A stretch of DNA of 64,000 nucleotides from Brevibacillus brevis NBRC 100599 (GCF_000010165.1 NC_012491.1:5382001-5446000); one strand, 5' to 3'; counted from the stretch's first letter, positions 35,148 through 43,242 are shown. A program made the numbers and translations. Notes: a model not told the origin generated them from the sequence alone.

Positions 35148-36083
35148 CTATACCCCCTCCTTCGCGGCGTAATCAATGCGAGGATCGAGAACCGCGTACA
35201 GGACATCAATCAAAATGACAACGAGGACATACACCGCTCCGATAAACAGCGTCGTTCCTTGAATCATCGGAAAATCCCGCGAGCTAATTGCTTGAATCGC
35301 CAAAGTCCCCACTCCCGGCCAGCCAAAAACCTGCTCGATAATCACAGCCCCACCAAGCAAGCCAGCGAGTTCCAAGCCAATGACAGCCACAATTGGAATC
35401 ATCACATTGCGAAAAGCGTGCCGCAGCAGCACAACTCGTTCATTCATCCCTTTCGCACGTGCTGTTCGGATATAGTCATTGGACAAAACCTCTACCATGC
35501 CAGCACGAGTGAGTCGGCTGAGTGCCGTCGCCGTCAATGTCCCCAGGGTAAACGCTGGAAGAACCATGTCTTTTAACCCCGTTCCTCCCGCAATCGGAAA
35601 CCAGCCCAAATGGACGGAGAATACAAGGATGACGAGTAAACCTAACCAAAAGCCGGGTATGGACATCCCAAAGGTGGAAAAGGTCATAATCGCTCCATCG
35701 ATGGGTGTATCCTTGTATTTTGCCGCTAGGACACCCAGCCCGATACCGATCACAACTGCCACTACGAGGCTGGCTACTGCCATTTTTGCTGTCGCTGGAA
35801 AGCGATCAGCAATTTCTGTGCTGACAGGTCGGCCCGTTTTCAGGGAAGTGCCGAGATCTCCTTTTAAAACGCCAGAAGCATAGTCGAGATACTGGACTAC
35901 CAAAGGCTTGTTCAAGCCCAGCTCTCCTCGAAGCGACTCGATTTGTTCTACAGTCGCCCGCTGCCCCAGCATGATCCGCACAGGGTCTCCGGGGATGAGA
36001 TGAATGAGCAAAAACGTAAAAACGGAGAGTCCAAACAGGACAATGATGCCCGACAATAGGCGCTTCACAATATACTGCTTCAT
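35148..36083 (-). CDS. Peptide ABC transporter permease (DppB/OppB type)
   Basis: 311 residues with six probable membrane helices, the N-terminal MKQYIVKRLLSGIIVLFGLS typical of DppB, the periplasmic-side IPGDPVRIMLGQRAT and an EAA-like loop (DYIRTARAKGMNERVVLLRH). First gene of the operon. ATG at 36083 marks the normal family start; a frame open to 36179 adds about 30 unrelated residues with no site for ribosome binding in frame. Confidence 0.92.
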   Translation of the reverse strand: MKQYIVKRLLSGIIVLFGLSVFTFLLIHLIPGDPVRIMLGQRATVEQIESLRGELGLNKPLVVQYLDYASGVLKGDLGTSLKTGRPVSTEIADRFPATAKMAVASLVVAVVIGIGLGVLAAKYKDTPIDGAIMTFSTFGMSIPGFWLGLLVILVFSVHLGWFPIAGGTGLKDMVLPAFTLGTLTATALSRLTRAGMVEVLSNDYIRTARAKGMNERVVLLRHAFRNVMIPIVAVIGLELAGLLGGAVIIEQVFGWPGVGTLAIQAISSRDFPMIQGTTLFIGAVYVLVVILIDVLYAVLDPRIDYAAKEGV

Positions 36084-36180
36084 GAGGTCTTCACCCAGAT
36101 GTGAGAAACGGTATGAACTAGCTTCTTCTTGTTGCGCTCCTGCACTTTGCTCTCCTCCCTCTTTCTCCACTAACGTCACT

Positions 36181-36203
36181 TGTCGTTATAGTGTCGTTAT
36201 TAG
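36181..36203 (-). promoter_or_regulatory. Direct-repeat operator candidate of the peptide operon
   Basis: The 9-mer ATAACGACA occurs twice with an 11-bp period on the minus strand, giving CGAC-N7-CGAC with TATA between, preceded by CTAAT. It is downstream of the predicted promoter, a position that suits a repressor, and it matches the site at 28709-28731. Confidence 0.55.
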
Positions 36204-36211
36204 TTAAAAAT

Positions 36212-36240
36212 AGTCTATTCCAAATTTACAGAAAGTTCAA
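36212..36240 (-). promoter_or_regulatory. SigA promoter of the peptide operon
   Basis: Minus strand TTGAAC (36240-36235), a 17-nt spacer and TAGACT (36217-36212). The leader to the DppB ATG is about 130 nt. Confidence 0.45.
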
Positions 36241-36263
36241 CTCGTTTTTTCTCGCCCCATTCA

Positions 36264-36293
36264 AAAAAAGAGCATGGTCCCTTTCTACCATGC
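36264..36293 (-). terminator. Terminator of the SDR-hydrolase gene
   Basis: Perfect 7-bp stem GCATGGT/ACCATGC with an 8-nt loop and a T7 run on the minus strand. Confidence 0.88.
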
Positions 36294-36317
36294 CCCTTCT
36301 GAAGACTCTCTCCGTCG

Positions 36318-38204
36318 TCATTCCTTGCCGTGCCTCATCTGTAGCAATACGGTTGCCGTTAGCTGTGGATGACTGAGGGGAAAATGATGAGCAACGGAGA
36401 GCCTTTCAATCTCTACATTCGCTTTCCTGAATGCATCCTCTGCTCCTTTTGTCAGCTGATACGTTTTATCCTGAGTTCCCCATACGATCTGGGCTGGAAA
36501 AGGGAGAGGCTGTGTCGCTACCGCCATTTGCCGGAATTCGTTCATAAAGTAGCGCAGCACGTCTGTATGCGTCTTGCTGATGCGCGGGGATTGCAGGAGC
36601 TTCCCTGCCTTTTCTACATAGCCTTTTGGCATTTCATACGTAGACTGAAATACCCCTTGCTCAAGCATTGCTTTTTCCAATTTGGCTGACGTTAACTGCT
36701 TTTGCAAAAAAAACTGAAGGAGGGCTGGACTCTTCCCCAATCCCGCCTGCAGCCGAGAATACTTCGGGGCATGCAGGGGTGGCTGCAAAAGGTATAGCTT
36801 CTCGATTTTTTCCGGTACTCGCTTTGCTGCCTCCCATGCCAAAAGCCCGCCAAATGAATGTCCTGCAAGATGAACCGGAGATGGCAGCTGTCGCAATGCC
36901 TCGGCCACTGCCTCGATAAAGCCCTCGAGCGGTTTTTCGTGATGGTGATAGGGCGATCTGCCAAATCCGGGTAAATCCAGTAACCATACTTCCTGTTCAC
37001 CCAGCTGTTCAGCGAGCGGGAGTAAATCGCTCATCTCACTGAAAAGCCCGTGCACGAGCAGCCACGGAGTACCCGAGCCTTCTTTCTTGTACGCGGCCAT
37101 GCCTGCGATTTGCTCTCGGTGAAAGCAAGGAGGTACTTTCTGATCCTTGACCGACAAACGGTAGTCGAGATCGGCAATCACACTGGGAAGATACGCCGCT
37201 ACGTCGTATGCATCGATGCTTTTTTTCGCTTTCATTTGCTGAAAGGGAGCGAGCGGGAAGTCTTTCTTTACGAGAAAATCCATCGAATTGGCAGGTACCC
37301 CGAGCAAGCGGCTGCCGCCGTTATGGAGAATTTTTTTCAAGACCGATACTGGGAAAGGAATGGTTGGTGGCTTCATCCGTAATTCTTTAGCCATCAACGA
37401 AATCAGCTCTGAAAAAGCTGGCGTGGCACTCCGCTCATTTAAGGCGTAATACGTTTGATGCTCGATGTGATTTGTCTCTACAATCCCCACAATGACCTGG
37501 GCAAAATCGTCGACGGAAAGCAAGGGCAGCCACCACTCCTTACCACCGGGAAGAACAGGGATCTTACCACGCCGCATGGAGCTGATCACGAGCCCGAATC
37601 CATCTGTTTGTTCTGTGTTCCCGGTGCTTCGCGGGCCTATGATCGTACACGGATTTACCACGACCAGCGGCATTCCTTTTTGATACGCCTCTTGTCTGAG
37701 GTATAGATCTGCCAGAAACTTGTATTTCTCGTAGCCCCCTGCCTCTTGATAAAAATCGGTTGGCGCAAAAACATCTGTCGCCAGCTTTCCACTCTCATCG
37801 TCAAACGGACTCATGTAGCCAACGATATGAATCAGCTTTTGTAGACGCTGTTGTTTATGCAATTCATTCGCTAGTGCTGCAAGGTGACTTGCTCCTTGTA
37901 AAATCAATTCCCTCGCCACCGTTTCATCCAGCGAAATATCCATCGGGGCACCTGCATGGATGATAATAGTTGCGCGCAATACCTGCTCGTAATCGCTCGC
38001 TGATAATCCCAAGCCCTCCTTTCGCAAATCACCCCGCACGGCCTTGCAATTAGACCTCTCTGTAGGTGTCATCTGCATCAGCAATTCATCCCACTTCTCG
38101 GGCGAACGAACCAGCGCCAGTACGGTATGACCGGACCGGGCCAGCTGCTTTGTTAACTCCTTGCCGATAAATCCAGTCGCACCTGTTACAAAAACGACAG
38201 CCAT
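36318..38204 (-). CDS. Fusion of an extended SDR domain and an alpha/beta hydrolase
   Basis: 628 residues. Residues 1 to about 300 form an extended short-chain dehydrogenase (nucleotide loop GATGFIG, catalytic YEKYK as YxxxK), related to NAD(P)-dependent epimerases and fatty-acyl reductases. Residues about 365-625 form an alpha/beta hydrolase (HG in LVHGLF, nucleophile GHSFGG, Asp in GTQDK, His in AHHFPLSHP). The two activities would act in sequence on one substrate, perhaps a lipid or ester; the substrate is unknown. AAGGAGG precedes the ATG. Likely repressed by the TetR protein encoded upstream. Confidence 0.85.
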   Translation of the reverse strand: MAVVFVTGATGFIGKELTKQLARSGHTVLALVRSPEKWDELLMQMTPTERSNCKAVRGDLRKEGLGLSASDYEQVLRATIIIHAGAPMDISLDETVARELILQGASHLAALANELHKQQRLQKLIHIVGYMSPFDDESGKLATDVFAPTDFYQEAGGYEKYKFLADLYLRQEAYQKGMPLVVVNPCTIIGPRSTGNTEQTDGFGLVISSMRRGKIPVLPGGKEWWLPLLSVDDFAQVIVGIVETNHIEHQTYYALNERSATPAFSELISLMAKELRMKPPTIPFPVSVLKKILHNGGSRLLGVPANSMDFLVKKDFPLAPFQQMKAKKSIDAYDVAAYLPSVIADLDYRLSVKDQKVPPCFHREQIAGMAAYKKEGSGTPWLLVHGLFSEMSDLLPLAEQLGEQEVWLLDLPGFGRSPYHHHEKPLEGFIEAVAEALRQLPSPVHLAGHSFGGLLAWEAAKRVPEKIEKLYLLQPPLHAPKYSRLQAGLGKSPALLQFFLQKQLTSAKLEKAMLEQGVFQSTYEMPKGYVEKAGKLLQSPRISKTHTDVLRYFMNEFRQMAVATQPLPFPAQIVWGTQDKTYQLTKGAEDAFRKANVEIERLSVAHHFPLSHPQLTATVLLQMRHGKE

Positions 38205-38227
38205 TGTTTCTGCCTCCTTTATATTTA

Positions 38228-38245
38228 TAGAACTAGTCAGTACTA
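38228..38245. promoter_or_regulatory. TetR operator candidate before the SDR-hydrolase gene
   Basis: TAGAACTAGTCAGTACTA matches the perfect palindrome in the tetR promoter (38840-38857) at 14 of 18 positions. It lies 24 nt before the SDR-hydrolase start, overlapping its presumptive promoter. Confidence 0.6.
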
Positions 38246-38252
38246 ATTCACT

Positions 38253-38282
38253 TCAAAAAAATCCTACACTTGAATCAAGTGT
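38253..38282 (-). terminator. Terminator at the tetR 3' end
   Basis: ACACTTG/CAAGTGT stem with a 3-nt loop, overlapping the last codons, followed by a T7 run. It separates tetR from the SDR-hydrolase gene, which therefore needs its own promoter. Confidence 0.65.
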
Positions 38283-38836
38283 AGAAGTGTCTGACCTGCG
38301 CCTACGAGTACCTGTGCATGACCCTGCGATTCAGCCATGAGCATCGCTCCCTCCATAATGGTCACGAACAAGACTGCCGTTTGCTGAATCGAGATATTTT
38401 CCTTGAATTCTCCACGGGCGATTCCCTCCACGAGCAGCTTTTCCGCTAGGTTCTGCCATTCGATCAGGAACTCGTTGATTCGCGCTTTGACCTCTGGTAT
38501 TTGTGCCGACAGCAAGGAAAGGATCGGACAGCCTCCTACACAGGAGCGGCCCTCCAGTTCTTCTGCGATGGTGGTAAAAATCAGCCCTACCCGTGCGGAA
38601 ACAGACAGGTCTGTCCGTTGCAAGATGGCTTCCAGTGCTCCTCTCAGGACGTTGATTCTGTAGCCGAGTACAGCTACGACGAGCTCCTCCTTGCTTTTGA
38701 AGTGGTAGTAAATGTTGGACTTGGAGACTTTGCTCTGTGCTACGACGTCATCCATGCTGGTATTCATGATTCCTTTTTGCAAAAACAAATTAGATGCAGT
38801 GGCGATGACATGGTCACGGTTTGAGGTTCGTTTCAT
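38264..38836 (-). CDS. TetR-family repressor with leaderless start
   Basis: 190 residues. The N-terminal helix-turn-helix (TSMDDVVAQSKVSKSNIYYHF) is followed by a ligand-binding domain of AcrR/TetR_C type with a Cys-containing SCVGGCPILSLL segment like YxaF/LmrA-type regulators. No ribosome binding site precedes the ATG. The -10 element of the predicted promoter ends 7 nt before it, so the mRNA would start at or near the A of ATG. The operator overlaps the -10, indicating autorepression. Confidence 0.85.
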   Translation of the reverse strand: MKRTSNRDHVIATASNLFLQKGIMNTSMDDVVAQSKVSKSNIYYHFKSKEELVVAVLGYRINVLRGALEAILQRTDLSVSARVGLIFTTIAEELEGRSCVGGCPILSLLSAQIPEVKARINEFLIEWQNLAEKLLVEGIARGEFKENISIQQTAVLFVTIMEGAMLMAESQGHAQVLVGAGQTLLHLIQV

Positions 38837-38839
38837 GAT

Positions 38840-38872
38840 TAGTACTATATAGTACTAGTAAGGGATTGTCAA
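38840..38872 (-). promoter_or_regulatory. tetR promoter with overlapping palindromic operator
   Basis: Minus strand TTGACA (38872-38867), a 17-nt spacer and TATAGT (38849-38844). The 18-bp perfect palindrome TAGTACTATATAGTACTA (38840-38857) covers the -10 and the start codon side. Confidence 0.75.
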
Positions 38873-38894
38873 TCGTCCGAGTGTGTAGTGGAGG

Positions 38895-39104
38895 AGAAGA
38901 AAAAGCGCAGTTCTCTTTGACTCTGACACGCCCGCAAGGGGGATTGACTGTCCGTCTACACTTCAAAAAGGGGACCGTCGAGCCAAAGCCACCCTACGGG
39001 CGGAAGGTTCTCAAAGAAGAGGTGTTCGACAAGCGTGGTCCCCTTTTTGAAGTTCCGACTGGGTAGGCGTTGTCAAGGTCTACGAGCCCTGCGCTTTTTC
39101 TTCT
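38895..39104. repeat. Nested inverted-repeat element, copy A
   Basis: Outer arms (38895-38910 and 39089-39104) are perfectly complementary over 16 bp (AGAAGAAAAAGCGCAG). Inner arms (38960-38976 and 39037-39053) are complementary over 17 bp (ACTTCAAAAAGGGGACC). Further pairing GTCGA/TCGAC occurs inside. Between the left arms lies ACGCCCGCAAGGGGG, then GACTGTCCG; on the right lies CGACTGGGTAGGC. The same pieces occur in reverse orientation in copy B (61067-61267). It lies between tetR and the DUF2785 gene and has no credible ORF. Confidence 0.75.
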
Positions 39105-39148
39105 TGCCAGCTTTGTTGGTTCATCGCTTCCATTTAAAACTTCGTATA

Positions 39149-39190
39149 AAAAAAGAAAAGGCTGATGCCTTCTGTCTTGGCATCAACCTT
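39149..39190 (-). terminator. Terminator of the DUF4272/hydrolase/DUF2785 operon
   Basis: 12-bp arms (AAGGCTGATGCC/GGCATCAACCTT, one mismatch), a 9-nt loop and a T-rich tail on the minus strand, beginning 7 nt past the stop. Confidence 0.88.
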
Positions 39191-39196
39191 CACCCA

Positions 39197-40042
39197 TTAA
39201 TTGATCGCAAATCTGTTACACTTCGTTACGGCAGCAAGCATAGCTGCCGCAAGCTCATTTTCCCGGCTATCTCGTGCCCTTCTGAAATAGAGACAGCGTA
39301 AAAAGTTCTTGCTGTTTACCCGAGCGATAACTTGAGTACGACTTTTTGGAAGCTCGGCACAGCTTGCCAAGCCATTGATCCAGTCAGCAAGTTCCTGTTC
39401 TGGAAGCAAGCCTTTGTCTATCATGGTATCTACGATGCTCGCAAGTCGTTCGTCCTCTTCGTCATTGAAAATATGCTTTCCGTTATGTAGCACGCCCTGG
39501 ATCGCTTGAAGAACGTCTCGCTGTACGGCTTCGTCGCTCTCTGGGCACTGCACTAGCTCTACGAATACGTCTGCTCCGTGAGCGGTACTGTGAGCCCAGC
39601 CTCCCTCGGACAAATAGCCGCGCAAGTCCTTCTCCTCTTGAAAATAGCGGAGCATGGCATTCTTCACATGCTGGAAATCAGCGAGCTCCAAAAAAGGCTT
39701 CTGCCTGTGACGTCGCATGATCAAGGCAATCGGCAATGCAGAGAATGTCCTCGTAAATACAGATGGATCACCCTCGCTGCCGATCTGATAGAACAAATGC
39801 TTTTCGTCGGTCAGCTCTCGCAGGAGGCTGCGCAATTGCGCCTCCGTCAGCTTGTCCTCGTCGAGAATCCAATAATAAAATGCCGGGTAGATGAGATTAT
39901 CCCGCAATTCCGGGTCAGGGTCCCCAATGTATTGCAACAATCGTGAGACGAAATCCTCCAATTGTTCCCCTTGACGCAGCTGATATTGTTCCTGCTCCAA
40001 TCTTTGCAGGTCCAGCACAAGCTGGGTTCTTGTATCGCTCAC
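39197..40042 (-). CDS. DUF2785-domain protein
   Basis: 281 residues, mostly alpha-helical, cytosolic. Landmarks: DPDPELRDNLIYPAFYYWI in the first third and EGGWAHSTAHGADVF in the middle, typical of DUF2785, a family of unknown function. Its ATG overlaps the hydrolase stop by 4 nt, so the two are translationally coupled. It is the last gene of the operon. Confidence 0.75.
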   Translation of the reverse strand: MSDTRTQLVLDLQRLEQEQYQLRQGEQLEDFVSRLLQYIGDPDPELRDNLIYPAFYYWILDEDKLTEAQLRSLLRELTDEKHLFYQIGSEGDPSVFTRTFSALPIALIMRRHRQKPFLELADFQHVKNAMLRYFQEEKDLRGYLSEGGWAHSTAHGADVFVELVQCPESDEAVQRDVLQAIQGVLHNGKHIFNDEEDERLASIVDTMIDKGLLPEQELADWINGLASCAELPKSRTQVIARVNSKNFLRCLYFRRARDSRENELAAAMLAAVTKCNRFAIN

Positions 40043-40767
40043 TTGTTCATCCCCCTTACCATAATCAAAATTTCCTCCACCACCATTTCCGGTTCATCGT
40101 GATGAATATAATGCCCGCTGCGAGTAGCTATTCTTTGCTTGCTTGAGGTTGAAAGCCGCTTGAAATCGGATTGCAGCCGTTGTTCGATTGCTAAGATTTC
40201 CTCGTTCGGCCATTCCTCGTCCCACACGTCCGGCAAGCCTCTCGTGATAATCGAGACAGGTATATCACTTTGCCGAAAAGAGTCAACAATCTCTTGATAG
40301 CTCCGTATTTTATCGATCTTCTCGCTGTTTCGCATCGGATTCTCGTAATATTCTCGATTGGCTGCGATCAGGTTGTCAGGTAAAACCTTTTCATAGGCGA
40401 GCTCCTTATATTCGGGAGCAGCGTCCACCAAAACCAGCCCCGAAACAAGCTGCGGATACAGGCTCACAAACAATCTGGCAACCAAGCCGCCAAAAGAATG
40501 TCCGACCAAAATACAAGGCGTCTCCACCTTTATCTCTTGCAGCAAGTCATACAGCTCCTCGACCAGATCACGGCAAGTCCGGGGTACGACTACTGGCGCT
40601 GGACTCCTGCCAATCCCCGCCCGATCATAGGATAAGGTAGACGCTTCCTGCGAGATGCGGTCTTGAACGATCTTCCATGTCTCACCGCTATCGCCCATGC
40701 CTGCTAGGAAGATCACACTAGGTGTCCCACTTTTTCGCGAATACAGCTTATGTATCCATCGAGACAT
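40039..40767 (-). CDS. Alpha/beta hydrolase
   Basis: 242 residues. Nucleophile elbow GHSFGG, an oxyanion-side FLAGMGDSGETW, and the catalytic His in RSGHYIHHDEPE. The Asp is probably in the RGLPDVWDEEW region. It overlaps the DUF4272 gene by 20 nt and the DUF2785 gene by 4 nt. Substrate unknown; esterase or lipase-like activity is plausible. Confidence 0.85.
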   Translation of the reverse strand: MSRWIHKLYSRKSGTPSVIFLAGMGDSGETWKIVQDRISQEASTLSYDRAGIGRSPAPVVVPRTCRDLVEELYDLLQEIKVETPCILVGHSFGGLVARLFVSLYPQLVSGLVLVDAAPEYKELAYEKVLPDNLIAANREYYENPMRNSEKIDKIRSYQEIVDSFRQSDIPVSIITRGLPDVWDEEWPNEEILAIEQRLQSDFKRLSTSSKQRIATRSGHYIHHDEPEMVVEEILIMVRGMNK

Positions 40768-41926
40768 GATCCCAGTCGTCCTCCATGTAACGAACCAGCC
40801 AATTCAATGCTCTGTGTCTTTCCACAACTACTTCGTCATTCAAACCACCCGCAACCACACGATTGTTGATGCGCGCATCCACGCACGCCCAGTCATAGCG
40901 GTAGATTAAATCTGCCTGATCGAGAATCTCTTGTTTGCTTCTCACGACCGCATTGCTATAGAAGGTATCATAGTCACCCGCGCTTCTAAGAGCGTCAATC
41001 GCGGTGTTCACATCACAAATCTCATCTGGGAAATGAAGCTCTTCCACATAGCCGAGTGCCCACAGCAGTACCCAGTAGCATTCGTACATCCAAACCATCT
41101 GAATCATATCGGTTCGGTCGGGCTGTGGATCATTCAAGAAGTCTCGCTCTTTTTCCGTAAAGAATTCAGCAGCGCCAAACTGCTCAATAATGCCCTCGAT
41201 GAACTCCCGCTCTTCCTTGAGTTGTCCGTTTTCGGCAATCCCGCCGGCATATACCGCAATCAAGCACAGGGCAATCGCTCGCTGAACAATCTCATCCTTG
41301 CTCCTGATGACAGCATCCTCATCCCCTACGATGACAGGAAGATGCGGGATGTACGGAATGCCTTGCTCCTGCAATAGCTTGATGCTCCGCTCCTTGCGCG
41401 CTTCGCCTGACTGGGAGGGCTGAATATGTCCGTCGATCAGGTCTACACTGACCGTCACCAGAAAATCGTCCACTTCGGATTCTCCTGCCGTATTGAGAAT
41501 CAGCCTTCCTTGTTTATCGAGCATGTCTCCGGTAGGGAGAAAAACAATCCCGTGTACTTCTTCGGCAATCGCCATAATGGACGCAAACGCCGTCTGATCA
41601 ATTTCCTTGCTCGCCACGATTCCTACCGCCACATTAAGCGCTGTAATTTGGTACAACAGCTTTTGCTGTACCTTCTCGTGGGTCGTTTCAATCTGTGCGA
41701 AGTAGCCGTACATCCCTTTCTTCATCTGGAGAAAAGCTTCTTGGTCATCGTCCTCGCGCATAAGATTGAAGGTGATCTTGCTCTTGCTAAACCATTTTTT
41801 ATCTGTCACGGTCACGGACCGTTCGTCTGCGGATACCTCTACCAATTGATCACGAAAAGCCTCGACAATCGCAGCGACGACTTTCTCGCATTGTTGGATG
41901 GAGACATAGATGGTGCATTGATTCAT
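40748..41926 (-). CDS. DUF4272-domain protein
   Basis: 392 residues, cytosolic. The C-terminal half contains RSKDEIVQRAIALCLIAVYA and FFTEKERDFLNDPQPDRTD, landmarks of DUF4272, a family of unknown function sometimes found near toxin-immunity genes. The N-terminal part has a mixed alpha/beta pattern without catalytic motifs. First gene of the three-gene overlapping operon and divergent from the SUFU gene. Confidence 0.75.
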   Translation of the reverse strand: MNQCTIYVSIQQCEKVVAAIVEAFRDQLVEVSADERSVTVTDKKWFSKSKITFNLMREDDDQEAFLQMKKGMYGYFAQIETTHEKVQQKLLYQITALNVAVGIVASKEIDQTAFASIMAIAEEVHGIVFLPTGDMLDKQGRLILNTAGESEVDDFLVTVSVDLIDGHIQPSQSGEARKERSIKLLQEQGIPYIPHLPVIVGDEDAVIRSKDEIVQRAIALCLIAVYAGGIAENGQLKEEREFIEGIIEQFGAAEFFTEKERDFLNDPQPDRTDMIQMVWMYECYWVLLWALGYVEELHFPDEICDVNTAIDALRSAGDYDTFYSNAVVRSKQEILDQADLIYRYDWACVDARINNRVVAGGLNDEVVVERHRALNWLVRYMEDDWDHVSMDT

Positions 41927-41971
41927 CTGGTAACCTCCTTTGCTGGGAAAACATTTTCAAAGTACCGAATT

Positions 41972-42000
41972 TTGTAATCAATATTCAATTATGGTATTCT
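41972..42000 (+). promoter_or_regulatory. SigA promoter of the SUFU gene
   Basis: TTGTAA (41972-41977), a 17-nt spacer and TATTCT (41995-42000), 72 nt before the ATG. Confidence 0.5.
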
Positions 42001-42071
42001 AACCCTGTTTAATCAAGCACAAATCTTTATAGTTATCGGCGAATCTATCACGACGATTGAAGGTGAAACCT

Positions 42072-43166
42072 ATGAAAAACGTTCTATTAGAGGAGTTCTC
42101 CCCCATTTGTCCGATTCAAGCTTTTGTCGAAGAGGATGAGAACGGTGTCTTTTTTTATTTGTGGGATTATCCAGGCGAGGAGCATGCCAGCATTCGCTCT
42201 TGTTGGGTAAGAAATTACGGTCCTGCACCGGACTCGATCGATTTCGCTGCGATGGAGGATGGTCAAGCTCCCATGCTTCCACGCGATTGCTGCGCTCATC
42301 CGGATGGAGCAGACAGGCTGGACCCAGAGCAGCTCTCGATCGTTTGGCTGGAGGAAGGCGATGCAGCGGCGCTTTTGTATGAGGATGAGGTGCTGTGTGT
42401 GATTCCCGGCTGGGCTGGCCCTTCCCCGGACGGCTCGCACTATCCTTCGTATGCGCGAGATTGCACCGGAGAATCTGATTTATGCTTTCCGCTGGGAACA
42501 CCAGAGTCGAACGCCATGTATGCTCGCATCGAGGCTGCCCAGCATTTTTGGGCGAGCTGGGATGGCAACCCTTGGCCTGACATCCAGCAGCAGTTCATGG
42601 ACGCGATTACCTCGACTCTCGGCCCAGTTAAACAGTATTACGGCATCGACGGCGGTCACTGGCCCCCGAAAGCATTGGTGACCATCGAAAAAGGAGACGT
42701 TACCTATGCTATGACCCTCGGCGTGTCCATTTTGCGTCAGCCAAAAGTCGAGCAGTTTACAGAAGAGCCAGAGCAATTACGCCGATTCGAGCTGGCCTTT
42801 GCCTGCGAAACCAAATGGCTTGCCCAAAACGAACAGCATTTGCTGGCCTACGTCAGCGGCCAAACCTCTCTGCCGTGGTCGTATATGACCTTCCTCGCAC
42901 AGGGTCACACCATTCCGTGCCAGGAAATCAGTCAGATCAATAGCCGCTTCTCCTCTATGCTGCTCGCAAAACCTGAGGATGCCCCGCGCATTCCACTTCC
43001 GCTCATGGCGGGTGATCCTGTGAATCTATTATGGATGATTCCGATTACCGCGGAGGAACAGCAGTATGCAGAAATACATGGGTCTGAGCAATTGCTTCAG
43101 CACGCTGCGGGTGATGGTGCAAGCTGGATTTTTAATGGGGTTGCGAAATTTAGGAAGGAAGCATGA
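42072..43166 (+). CDS. Suppressor-of-fused (SUFU) domain protein
   Basis: 364 residues. The C-terminal part (from about residue 170: GPVKQYYGIDGG, ending VNLLWMIPITAEEQQYAEIHG) carries the SUFU pattern. The N-terminal part is acidic with LPRDCCAHPDGAD and is less recognisable. Bacterial SUFU proteins are often immunity proteins of polymorphic toxins, but no toxin gene lies next to this one. ATG at 42072 follows AAGGTGA; a TTG at 42057 would be earlier but lacks a site. Confidence 0.75.
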   Translation: MKNVLLEEFSPICPIQAFVEEDENGVFFYLWDYPGEEHASIRSCWVRNYGPAPDSIDFAAMEDGQAPMLPRDCCAHPDGADRLDPEQLSIVWLEEGDAAALLYEDEVLCVIPGWAGPSPDGSHYPSYARDCTGESDLCFPLGTPESNAMYARIEAAQHFWASWDGNPWPDIQQQFMDAITSTLGPVKQYYGIDGGHWPPKALVTIEKGDVTYAMTLGVSILRQPKVEQFTEEPEQLRRFELAFACETKWLAQNEQHLLAYVSGQTSLPWSYMTFLAQGHTIPCQEISQINSRFSSMLLAKPEDAPRIPLPLMAGDPVNLLWMIPITAEEQQYAEIHGSEQLLQHAAGDGASWIFNGVAKFRKEA

Positions 43167-43193
43167 AGTTAGAAAACAGTTTCTAGCGGAATA

Positions 43194-43242
43194 AAAAGGT
43201 TATCAAATGCCGAGCGAAGCTCTCAGCAGATGATAACCTTTT
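43194..43242. terminator. Bidirectional terminator between the SUFU and M6 peptidase genes
   Basis: Perfect 12-bp stem AAAAGGTTATCA/TGATAACCTTTT with a 25-nt loop, between convergent genes. Confidence 0.8.

Noticed and set aside
38866..39066. Open frame of 66 codons across the repeat copy A
   Set aside because: It crosses both left arms of the inverted repeat and ends inside it; composition and lack of a ribosome site argue for a structural element, not a gene.
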